The translations under genes were made by a program, and so were the position numbers. The notes under the pieces were generated by a model that did not search any database, was not told where the DNA came from, and was given only the letters and a program-made list of their open reading frames with translations. A stretch of 64,000 nt of DNA, from positions 124,001 through 188,000 of the forward strand of contig CABDWT010000019.1 of NCBI GenBank assembly GCA_901456055.1, written 5' to 3'. Below are positions 55,026 to 64,000 of the stretch, piece after piece. Each line of letters starts with the position of its first letter. The stretch's first letter is position 1. Origin of the DNA: Phytobacter ursingii (lineage in GTDB: Bacteria > Pseudomonadota > Gammaproteobacteria > Enterobacterales > Enterobacteriaceae).

Positions 55026-55379
55026 AACCACCTCAAATGTGCTTCAAGTAAATCCTAAGTTTTAAATATATCAAAATTTGTTAAGAAACTCTTTGGGATA
55101 AACGATGTCTAAAGAGCCATTTCATGTAACAGAACATTTCACATGCTTACTAACTCTTTCATTAAACGGACGTTTTTCCGCAGAACGTGCCATTATGAAG
55201 CTTACTATCCGGCATGTTCATCCAGATTATTCCTAATCGGCATGGTTAATTAACCATCAGATGTCATCTATTTTACGTATTTTTAGCCGCTGTTTTTCAA
55301 CAAAGTCTCAACCAGCCGGGGCTATTTCAAGTAGACTGCAAGGCTTTACCATGATTGACATAATTTGACAGGAGAAAGG
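55026..55379. promoter_or_regulatory. AT-rich divergent promoter region of ompX and rhtA
   Basis: These 354 bases contain no gene that I can support. The region is AT-rich and must hold the long ompX leader, which in E. coli is a target of regulatory small RNAs, and the rhtA promoter. I see no repeat or terminator in it. Confidence 0.6.
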
Positions 55380-56267
55380 ATGCCTGGGTCGTCTCGTAAG
55401 ATACCGGTGTGGTTATCAGTATTGGTGTTACTTGTCGCGATGTGTTCGATACAGGGAGGCGCATCCCTGGCTAAATCGCTGTTTCCGGTAATAGGTGCGC
55501 CGGGAATGACGGCGCTACGTCTGGCGTTGGGGACGTTGATTCTGGTGGTGGTCTTTAAGCCCTGGCGTCTGCGCTTTACCCGAGAACAGCGCATGCCACT
55601 GCTGGCATATGGTTTGTCGCTGGGTGCGATGAACTATATGTTTTATCTCTCTATTCAGACAATACCTCTGGGTATTGCGGTTGCGCTGGAATTCGTCGGC
55701 CCCCTCTCCGTTGCCCTTTTTGGCTCCCGTCGCCCTATTGATTTTTTGTGGGTCATTCTGGCGGTGCTGGGCCTGTGGTATTTATTACCGCTTGGTGACA
55801 ATGTTTCCCATGTGGATTTAGCCGGTGCGGCATATGCACTGGGCGCAGGCGCATGCTGGGCCGTATATATTATTTCTGGCCATAAAGCCGGAGAAGAACA
55901 TGGCCCGGCGACCGTTGCCCTGGGTTCATTAATAGCGGCACTGGTTTTTGTACCTTTAGGAACTTTCCAGGCCGGCGTAGCATTATGGCAATGGTCAGTG
56001 CTGCCATTAGGCGTTGCGGTTGCCATATTATCCACTGCTCTGCCTTACTCCCTGGAAATGATTGCGCTCACCCGTTTACCGACACGTACGTTCGGAACGT
56101 TGATGAGTATGGAACCCGCCCTGGCTGCATTATCCGGTATGATTTTTTTGAGTGAAACATTGAATCTTCAACAAGTTGGCGGCCTGACATGTATTGTGAT
56201 TGCCTCCATTGGCTCAACAATGACGTTACGCCGGGAAGTGAAAGTCGAAAAAGTTGATATAGGATAA
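55380..56267 (+). CDS. rhtA: Threonine and homoserine exporter RhtA
   Basis: The 295-residue inner membrane protein has ten membrane helices in two EamA halves and matches E. coli RhtA in length. Conserved pieces are SIQGGASLAKSLFPVIGAPG, GIAVALEFVGPLSVAL and STALPYSLEMIALTRLPTRTFGTLMSMEPA. It exports threonine, homoserine and some amino-acid analogues. The start at 55380 has an AGGAG ribosome site; an in-frame TTG 15 bases upstream is less likely. Confidence 0.95.
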   Translation: MPGSSRKIPVWLSVLVLLVAMCSIQGGASLAKSLFPVIGAPGMTALRLALGTLILVVVFKPWRLRFTREQRMPLLAYGLSLGAMNYMFYLSIQTIPLGIAVALEFVGPLSVALFGSRRPIDFLWVILAVLGLWYLLPLGDNVSHVDLAGAAYALGAGACWAVYIISGHKAGEEHGPATVALGSLIAALVFVPLGTFQAGVALWQWSVLPLGVAVAILSTALPYSLEMIALTRLPTRTFGTLMSMEPALAALSGMIFLSETLNLQQVGGLTCIVIASIGSTMTLRREVKVEKVDIG

Positions 56268-57081
<814 letters not shown>

Positions 57082-57112
57082 GCCCGATCGCTAACATATG
57101 GACTTCAGATGA

Positions 57113-57152
57113 CCCCTTTGCCGCCCGGCAAAGGGGTTGCACTTTTATGGTG
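57113..57152 (+). terminator. Intrinsic terminator of dps
   Basis: CCCCTTTGCC/GGCAAAGGGG around GCCC is followed by TTGCACTTTT. It lies about 30 bases after the dps stop codon. Confidence 0.75.
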
Positions 57153-57283
57153 CGCTATTTTGTTCTTTCCCGCCTGAAACTCCGCCAGACTGTTATCATC
57201 ACTTCACAAAATTGTTAAGAAAAGATTGTTTAATGGTGCATTCCTGCGCTAAATAAAGATGATTTCTGTGCGGAACATTTCTT

Positions 57284-58198
<915 letters not shown>

Positions 58199-58267
58199 TA
58201 ATTTGTTCTGTGCAGTAGTGTTCCCCGTCAGCGTTGAGCTTTCCGGGACTACTTAAACAGACTTATC

Positions 58268-58298
58268 ACCCGTAGGCCGGGAAACCGGTACTACGGGT
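58268..58298. repeat. REP-like hairpin between glnH and glnP
   Basis: ACCCGTAG pairs with CTACGGGT, with an inner CCGG/CCGG stem (GGCCGGGAAACCGGT). It resembles half of a REP element and could stabilise the glnH message so that more binding protein than permease is made. Confidence 0.6.
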
Positions 58299-58335
58299 GT
58301 TTGTATATTTCCACCACGGTTTACAGGAACTCATC

Positions 58336-58995
58336 ATGCAGTTTGACTGGAGTGCCATCTGGCCTGCCATTCCGCTTCTGATTGAAGGCGCAAAAATGAC
58401 GCTTTGGATCTCGGTCCTCGGCTTAATTGGCGGCTTGATTATTGGACTGGCGGCAGGTTTTGCGCGCACCTTTGGCGGCTGGATCGCCAACCACATCGCA
58501 CTCGTTTTTATTGAGATTATTCGCGGTACCCCGATTGTTGTTCAGGTGATGTTTATCTACTTCGCCCTGCCAATGGCATTCAACGATTTGCGTATCGACC
58601 CCTTTAGCGCCGCCGTTATCACCATCATGATTAACTCGGGCGCGTACATCGCGGAAATTACGCGCGGTGCGGTACTGTCCATCCATAAAGGTTTTCGTGA
58701 AGCAGGCCTGGCACTGGGGCTGTCTAAGGGCGAAACCATCCGCCACGTTATCCTGCCATTGGCGCTGCGTCGTATGCTGCCGCCGTTAGGTAACCAATGG
58801 ATCATCAGCATTAAAGACACCTCTCTGTTTATTGTTATTGGCGTCGCCGAGCTGACCCGTCAGGGCCAGGAGATCATCGCCGGCAACTTCCGCGCCCTGG
58901 AAATCTGGAGCGCCGTTGCGGTTGTCTATCTGATCATCACTCTGGTGCTGAGCTTTATTTTGCGTCGTCTTGAAAGAAGGATGAAAATCCTGTGA
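58336..58995 (+). CDS. glnP: Glutamine ABC transporter permease GlnP
   Basis: The 219-residue inner membrane protein has five membrane helices and the amino-acid ABC permease signature ([25 protein letters not shown]). It matches E. coli GlnP in length; the ATG at 58336 has AGGA upstream and gives the known start [16 protein letters not shown] homodimer forms the glutamine channel. It overlaps glnQ by four bases. Confidence 0.97.
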   Translation: MQFDWSAIWPAIPLLIEGAKMTLWISVLGLIGGLIIGLAAGFARTFGGWIANHIALVFIEIIRGTPIVVQVMFIYFALPMAFNDLRIDPFSAAVITIMINSGAYIAEITRGAVLSIHKGFREAGLALGLSKGETIRHVILPLALRRMLPPLGNQWIISIKDTSLFIVIGVAELTRQGQEIIAGNFRALEIWSAVAVVYLIITLVLSFILRRLERRMKIL

Positions 58996-59714
58996 TTGAA
59001 TTTAAAAATGTCTCCAAGCACTTCGGCCAAACCCAGGTGCTGCATAATATCGACCTGAACATTACCCAGGGCGAAGTGGTGGTGATTATCGGGCCATCGG
59101 GTTCCGGGAAATCCACTCTGCTGCGCTGCATCAACAAACTCGAAGAGATAACCTCTGGTGAGTTGATTGTTGATGGCCTGAAAGTGAACGATCCAAAAGT
59201 TGACGAACGTCTGATCCGCCAGGAAGCAGGCATGGTGTTCCAGCAGTTTTATCTGTTCCCACACCTGACTGCGCTGGAAAACGTTATGTTTGGCCCGCTA
59301 CGCGTGCGCGGTGCGAAAAAGGACGAAGCCGAGAAACTGGCAAAAGAACTGCTGGCAAAAGTGGGCCTTGCCGAACGTGCGCATCACTATCCGTCTGAGC
59401 TGTCGGGTGGCCAACAACAACGTGTGGCTATCGCCCGCGCGCTGGCGGTAAAACCGAAGATGATGCTGTTTGATGAGCCGACTTCCGCACTCGACCCGGA
59501 ACTGCGCCATGAGGTGCTGAAAGTCATGCAGGATCTGGCCGAAGAAGGGATGACGATGGTTATCGTGACGCACGAAATCGGCTTTGCTGAGAAAGTGGCC
59601 TCTCGTCTGATCTTTATCGATAAAGGCCGGATTGCCGAAGATGGCAACCCACAGACGCTTATCGAGAATCCACCAAGCCCGCGCTTGCAGGAATTCTTAC
59701 AACACGTCTCCTGA
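58992..59714 (+). CDS. glnQ: Glutamine ABC transporter ATPase GlnQ
   Basis: The 240-residue protein is a complete ABC ATPase: Walker [10 protein letters not shown], signature [15 protein letters not shown], Walker [15 protein letters not shown] and switch histidine in VTHEIGF. It is nearly identical to E. coli GlnQ. The start codon is GTG, overlapping the glnP stop (GTGA), a sign of translational coupling. A strong hairpin follows the gene. Confidence 0.97.
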   Translation: MIEFKNVSKHFGQTQVLHNIDLNITQGEVVVIIGPSGSGKSTLLRCINKLEEITSGELIVDGLKVNDPKVDERLIRQEAGMVFQQFYLFPHLTALENVMFGPLRVRGAKKDEAEKLAKELLAKVGLAERAHHYPSELSGGQQQRVAIARALAVKPKMMLFDEPTSALDPELRHEVLKVMQDLAEEGMTMVIVTHEIGFAEKVASRLIFIDKGRIAEDGNPQTLIENPPSPRLQEFLQHVS

Positions 59715-59722
59715 GTCATCTC

Positions 59723-59749
59723 TACCCTCTTCCCGTCGGGAAGAGGGTA
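59723..59749. terminator. Hairpin after glnQ
   Basis: TACCCTCTTCCCG/CGGGAAGAGGGTA is a perfect stem lacking a T-run. It probably ends or protects the glnHPQ transcript. Its CCCTCTTCCC core is similar to the short intergenic module elsewhere in the window. Confidence 0.55.
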
Positions 59750-59844
59750 ATCACCCCTTCTCCCCGGATTTATCTCATTTCCTTCGACGCGTTGCCCGGC
59801 ATCTATACTTATCATTTTGCTGGACTTTCTCGCCGGAGGCACCC

Positions 59845-62082
59845 ATGCCGTGGATCCTGTTACTCATCAGTCTGTTTTGGCTACCCGCTCAGGCGGCTGG
59901 CATTCCCGGGGTAACAACCGGGGCCACGAGCACACCGCCCATTGCCGAAACCCCGGCCCCTGATATCGAGCAAAAAAAAGCCGCCTATGCCGCGCTGGCA
60001 GATGTGCTGGATAACCAGCAATCGCGCCAGGAGCTTATCGACCAACTGCGCAAAGTCGCGGCGACACCGCCGCAGGAACCTGTTCCCGTTATTACGCCTC
60101 CCCAACTCGTTGAACAGAAAACAGTACTGGAGAACGTCACGGAAGTCAGCAGCCACTACGGTGAAGAGTTTGCGTCACGGTTTGCTCAACTCTATCGCAA
60201 CATTACCAGTTCCCCGCACAAAGCGTTTAATCCGGAAACCTTTACCAATGCCGCCGGGCATTTTTTACTGCTCGCCGTGCTGGTATTCGCCTTCTGGCTA
60301 CTGGTGCGCCTTAGCGTAATGCCGCTGTATCGCAAGATGGGCTACTGGGGGCGCAATAAAAACCGCGAGCGGAATAACTGGCTACAGCTTCCGGCGATGA
60401 TTATCGGCGCGTTTATTATCGACCTGCTGTTGCTGGCGCTGACGCTGTTTGTCGGCCAAATACTTAGCGCTAATCTGAATAACGGAAACCGGACCATCGC
60501 CTTCCAGCAAAGCCTGTTTTTAAATGCGTTTGCCCTGATTGAATTCTTTAAGGCCATCCTGCGGCTTATCTTCTGCCCGCGTATTGCGGAACTGCGCCCG
60601 TTTCGCATCGAGAACGACACCGCCAGGTACTGGCATCTGCGCCTCAGTGCGCTGAGCAGCCTGATTGGCTACGGTTTGTTGGTCGCCGTCCCGATTATCT
60701 CCAATCAGGTAAATGTGCAGGTGGGCGCGCTGGCCAACGTGACCATCATGCTCTGTATTACCGTCTGGGCGCTGTATCTGATCTTTCGCAACAAACGCAT
60801 TATCCAGCACAACCTTACCCATCTGGCGGATCACTCACTGGCTTTTTTTAGCCTGTTTATTCGCGCCTTCGCGCTTATCTGGCACTGGCTTGCCAGCGCT
60901 TACTTTATCGTGCTGTTCTTCTTCTCACTCTTCGATCCGGGCAATAGCCTGAAATTTATGATGGGAGCGTCATTAAGCAGCCTGGCGATTTTAAGCATCG
61001 CGGCTTTCCTTTCCGGTATGCTTTCACGCTGGATAAATAAGACCATCACCCTCTCACCGCAGGTGCAGCGTAACTACCCGGAACTGCAAAAGCGGCTTAA
61101 CGGCTGGCTTTCTGCGTCGATGAAAGCGGCGCGTATCCTCATTGTTTGCGCCACCGTACTGCTGTTACTCAACGCGTGGGGGCTGTTCGATTTCTGGTAC
61201 TGGCTGACTTATGGCGCAGGTGAAAAAGCAGTCGACATTATTATTCGCATTGCACTGATTTTGTTTTTCTCCGCCGTGGGCTGGACGCTGCTGGCAAGCA
61301 TTATCGAAAACCGTCTTGCCTCGGATATCCACGGCAGGCCGCTTCCCAGCGCGCGCACCCGGACCCTGTTAACCCTGTTCCGTAACGCGCTGGCAGTGGT
61401 AATCAGTACGATCACCGTGATGATTGTGCTCTCGGAGATAGGCGTTAATATCGCGCCGCTGCTGGCCGGCGCCGGGGCGCTGGGTCTGGCGATTTCGTTC
61501 GGTTCGCAAACCCTGGTGAAAGATATTATTACCGGCATCTTTATTCAGTTTGAAAATGGGATGAACACCGGGGATCTTGTCACCATTGGCCCGCTCACCG
61601 GCACGGTTGAACGGATGTCCATTCGTTCCGTTGGCGTACGCCAGGATACCGGGGCGTATCATATTATTCCGTGGTCATCGATAACCACCTTCGCCAACTT
61701 CGTGCGCGGGATTGGTTCGGTCGTCGCCAACTATGATGTAGATCGCCACGAGAACACGGAAAAAGCGAATCAGGCGTTGAAAGATGCCGTCGCGGAAATG
61801 ATGGAGATGGAGGACATTCGTGGGCTGATTATTGGCGAACCGACATTTGCCGGGCTGGTCGGGTTAACCAATACCGCGTTTACACTGCGGGTGACATGTA
61901 CCACACTGCCGCTTAAACAGTGGACGGTACGCTTTGCGCTGGACAGCATGGTGAAAAAACACTTCGATTTAGCCGACGTTCGCGCACCGGTACAAACTTA
62001 CCAGATACTGCCCATGCCGGGCAGTATCCCTGCGCCACAAGCGGTTAACGCGCCGCAGCCGCCCGTTGAGCCTGCGCCTTAA
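59845..62082 (+). CDS. ybiO: Mechanosensitive channel YbiO (MscS family)
   Basis: The 745-residue protein closely follows E. coli YbiO. A signal peptide ([19 protein letters not shown]) leads to a periplasmic segment, then many membrane helices, then the MscS pore helix and beta domain ([32 protein letters not shown]). It opens when the membrane is stretched and releases solutes under hypo-osmotic shock. The ATG at 59845 has GGAGG upstream; the frame is open further 5' but without similarity. Its 3' end overlaps the convergent rlmF by 38 bases. Confidence 0.95.
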   Translation: MPWILLLISLFWLPAQAAGIPGVTTGATSTPPIAETPAPDIEQKKAAYAALADVLDNQQSRQELIDQLRKVAATPPQEPVPVITPPQLVEQKTVLENVTEVSSHYGEEFASRFAQLYRNITSSPHKAFNPETFTNAAGHFLLLAVLVFAFWLLVRLSVMPLYRKMGYWGRNKNRERNNWLQLPAMIIGAFIIDLLLLALTLFVGQILSANLNNGNRTIAFQQSLFLNAFALIEFFKAILRLIFCPRIAELRPFRIENDTARYWHLRLSALSSLIGYGLLVAVPIISNQVNVQVGALANVTIMLCITVWALYLIFRNKRIIQHNLTHLADHSLAFFSLFIRAFALIWHWLASAYFIVLFFFSLFDPGNSLKFMMGASLSSLAILSIAAFLSGMLSRWINKTITLSPQVQRNYPELQKRLNGWLSASMKAARILIVCATVLLLLNAWGLFDFWYWLTYGAGEKAVDIIIRIALILFFSAVGWTLLASIIENRLASDIHGRPLPSARTRTLLTLFRNALAVVISTITVMIVLSEIGVNIAPLLAGAGALGLAISFGSQTLVKDIITGIFIQFENGMNTGDLVTIGPLTGTVERMSIRSVGVRQDTGAYHIIPWSSITTFANFVRGIGSVVANYDVDRHENTEKANQALKDAVAEMMEMEDIRGLIIGEPTFAGLVGLTNTAFTLRVTCTTLPLKQWTVRFALDSMVKKHFDLADVRAPVQTYQILPMPGSIPAPQAVNAPQPPVEPAP

Positions 62083-63007
62083 AGCGGGTTTGCGCCCAGC
62101 GTTTGCGCTGGGCCTCATCCTGAAATGTCCAGGCGATGAAGCGGCTCTGCTTCTGCCCCTGCGCCATCTCTTTTTTCACCACATTCACGGCACCGGCCTG
62201 CGTCAGTACGCGATAAAGCAGCGGCAAATTATCACCACGGGAAACCAGCGACGAAAACCACAGCACCTGACGCGCGAACTGTTTGCTCTCATCAATCATT
62301 TTACTGATAAACGCCACTTCCCCGCCCTCACACCACAGTTCCTGCTGCTGACCGCCGAAGTTAAGCGCCGCGTCATTATCCAGCCCAAGATTGCGGCGCT
62401 TACGCTCACTGCCCGCCTGTGCGGCCTGCGCGCTGTCGTGAAAAGGGGGGTTACACAGTGTGGCATCATACTGCTCATTTTTATGAATAATGCCCGCCAG
62501 GATCGCCGACGGATCTTTTTGCCGACGTAAACGCACTGAGCGACTGAGGCCCGGATTGGCATTGATGATCGCTTGCGCGCTGGCGAATGCGGCATTGTCG
62601 ACTTCGCTGCCGGTGAAGCGCCAGCCATATTCATGGGCGCCAATCAGCGGGTAGATACAATTTGCCCCGGTACCGATATCCAGCACGCTGGCCTGCGACG
62701 GGACGACCCCGTCAGTATCCTGGGCGAGCAAATCGGCGAGATGGTGAATATAGTCAGCGCGGCCTGGAACAGGTGGGCAAAGAAAGCCCGGCGGGATATC
62801 CCACTCTTTTACATCATAAAAGTGCGCCAGCAGCGCTTTATTCAACGCCTTCACTGCCAGGGGATCGGCAAAATTAACCGTCGGTTCGCCCGCCGGGCTG
62901 GTAATGATAAATTCACGTAATAGGGGCATCGTGGCGCAAAGGGCGTCAAGATCGTAGCGGCTGTGGTGACGGTTACGCGGGTGCAACCCCGGCTTCTGGG
63001 CTTTCAT
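62045..63007 (-). CDS. rlmF: 23S rRNA m6A1618 methyltransferase RlmF
   Basis: The 320-residue protein resembles E. coli RlmF (YbiN), slightly longer at the C-terminus (alanine- and arginine-rich tail). The SAM-binding site is in [17 protein letters not shown], and the adenine-N6 methyltransferase motif NPPF is in LCNPPFHDS. It methylates A1618 of 23S rRNA. It has a good ribosome site (AGGAGAATGCC with ATG 63007). The longer tail overlaps the end of ybiO. Confidence 0.94.
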   Translation of the reverse strand: MKAQKPGLHPRNRHHSRYDLDALCATMPLLREFIITSPAGEPTVNFADPLAVKALNKALLAHFYDVKEWDIPPGFLCPPVPGRADYIHHLADLLAQDTDGVVPSQASVLDIGTGANCIYPLIGAHEYGWRFTGSEVDNAAFASAQAIINANPGLSRSVRLRRQKDPSAILAGIIHKNEQYDATLCNPPFHDSAQAAQAGSERKRRNLGLDNDAALNFGGQQQELWCEGGEVAFISKMIDESKQFARQVLWFSSLVSRGDNLPLLYRVLTQAGAVNVVKKEMAQGQKQSRFIAWTFQDEAQRKRWAQTRFKAQAQRAAAAR

Positions 63008-63102
63008 GGCATTCTCCTGTTGGCAGCGGCGTAAGATACCCGTTGACGGCGGCAGGGTAAATAAGTGAGGCTAAAGAAACTCGCTTTCCACAGGGACTCG
63101 CA

Positions 63103-63717
63103 ATGTATTTTTACGAACCGTCTCAAGGCCATGGCCTGCCCCACGACCCGCTCAATGCGATTATCGGCCCGCGACCTATCGGCTGGATTTCCTCGCTGGA
63201 TGGTGAAGGGCGACAGAATCTCGCCCCCTACAGCTTCTTTAACTGTTTCAATTACCGTCCGCCTATCATCGGCTTTGCCAGCAGCGGCTGGAAAGATAGC
63301 GTGCGCAATATTTGTGAGACCAAAGAATTCGTCTGGAATCTGACGACCCGTGCGCTGGCAGAACGCATGAACGAGACATCCGCCTCACTTGCGCATGATG
63401 AAGATGAGTTCGCGTTTAGCGGCCTGACGCCGCTTGCCAGTCGCATCGTTAAAGCGCCGCGTGTTGCAGAAAGCCCGGTACATTTTGAGTGTCGCTTATC
63501 TCAATGTATTCAACTAACCAAAGCAAACGGCGAGGCGCTGGATAGCTGGCTGGTACTGGGTGAGGCGGTAGCCATTCATATCGATGAATCTTTACTGGAA
63601 AATGGCATCTACCAGACGGCTAAAGCACAGCCAATTCTGCGCGCGGGCGGCCCGACCGCCTATTACACCATTACCGATGCGCAGCGTTTTGATATGCGTC
63701 GTCCGGACGATCGTTAA
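63103..63717 (+). CDS. Flavin reductase-like domain protein
   Basis: The 204-residue protein belongs to the flavin reductase-like/flavoredoxin family that binds FMN. Typical segments are LNAIIGPRPIGWISSLDGEG, NLAPYSFFNCFNYRPPIIGFAS and FVWNLTTRALAERMNETSA. It probably reduces or carries FMN for an unknown partner. It is divergent from rlmF, with a separate promoter in 63008-63102, and is not part of the E. coli K-12 map at this place. The structured repeat at the window edge follows on the other strand. Confidence 0.87.
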   Translation: MYFYEPSQGHGLPHDPLNAIIGPRPIGWISSLDGEGRQNLAPYSFFNCFNYRPPIIGFASSGWKDSVRNICETKEFVWNLTTRALAERMNETSASLAHDEDEFAFSGLTPLASRIVKAPRVAESPVHFECRLSQCIQLTKANGEALDSWLVLGEAVAIHIDESLLENGIYQTAKAQPILRAGGPTAYYTITDAQRFDMRRPDDR

Positions 63718-63734
63718 GTTATATATGTGTCAGG

Positions 63735-64000
63735 TGGACAATGTTCCGTTCACCAAACTTCCTGTGTCAAATATAACATTTGCGCACGTGAACGTGTAAA
63801 GGGGGCCACCGCGGCCCCCTTTACAATCCCCGCGGCCCCGCCCGGAAATCGGTGCGTTGCACTACGTTCGCCTCCCAACCTTCTGACTGCGGTCGGTTTG
63901 ACTCGACGTCCTGTCTCGACAAACCTCAGTCCACCATCCATGGTGGACTGACCTTGTCATCAGGTTTCCGGCTCACCGATTTCAGCGGGGACTCAACCCC
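63735..64000 (-). repeat. Structured intergenic element E2 (cut by window edge)
   Basis: Read on the minus strand this gene-free stretch holds the palindrome CAGTCCACCATGGATGGTGG with ACTG, the hairpin AAAGGGGGCC/GGCCCCCTTT (63798-63822) and the end CACGTTCACG (63785-63794) ... GGTGAACGGAAC (63743-63754). The block CCGCTGAAATCGGTGAG near the window edge, the GCGGTG hairpin and the conserved end match element E1 (38389-38740) in the same order, although the sequences in between have diverged. The 5' part lies outside the window. Confidence 0.65.

Overview
This 64 kb window is chromosomal DNA from an enterobacterium (Enterobacteriaceae, close to Enterobacter, Kosakonia, Klebsiella or Citrobacter). 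The backbone follows the Escherichia coli order from gstB to rlmF almost gene for gene: gstB-yliI-bssR / rimO / gsiDCBA-iaaA / moeAB / pflEF-ybiV-ybiU / ybiT-ldtB / ybiR-mntR-mntS / opgE-ompX-rhtA-dps / glnHPQ-ybiO-rlmF. Encoded proteins are close to the E. coli ones over full length. No tRNA, rRNA, CRISPR array, transposase or prophage gene was seen.

The backbone is interrupted by accessory blocks. (1) Between bssR and rimO (about 2.3-13.8 kb) lies a complete guanidine assimilation operon on the minus strand: ABC transporter, two DUF1989 proteins (carboxyguanidine deiminase subunits), a biotin carboxylase annotated in databases as urea carboxylase, and allophanate hydrolase. It is preceded by a textbook guanidine-I (ykkC) riboswitch with a terminator, a sigma-54 promoter and NtrC-type enhancer sites. 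A GST paralogue, a candidate small RNA or attenuator, and an unrecognised 119-residue protein follow. (2) Between rimO and gsiD a LysR regulator, a D-2-hydroxyacid dehydrogenase and a sugar-acid MFS transporter occupy the place of E. coli yliE/yliF. (3) Between ybiU and ybiT lies a LacI regulator, an ExuT-like transporter and a GH31 glycosidase, followed by a structured intergenic repeat. (4) Between ldtB and ybiR lies a beta-glucoside PTS operon (GH1 enzyme, orphan EIIC, GntR regulator) with twin palindromic operators, an aldo/keto reductase and an EmrAB-type tripartite efflux operon.

Three observations are the most interesting. The guanidine operon appears to need both nitrogen limitation (NtrC/sigma-54) and guanidine (riboswitch). 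A nearly identical 14-19 bp site lies upstream of pflEF, ybiV and ybiU, which suggests an undescribed regulon built around a glycyl radical enzyme that is probably not a pyruvate formate-lyase; a decayed fsaA relic sits next to it. Finally, two divergent copies of a hairpin-rich intergenic element share a conserved 3' end (downstream of the GH31 gene and at the right edge of the window) and look like a repeat family that I cannot name.

The glutamine transporter operon near the right end also carries NtrC-type sites and a sigma-54-like promoter, so nitrogen control appears twice in the window. Function calls rest on recognising protein families and motifs by eye; no database search was possible.
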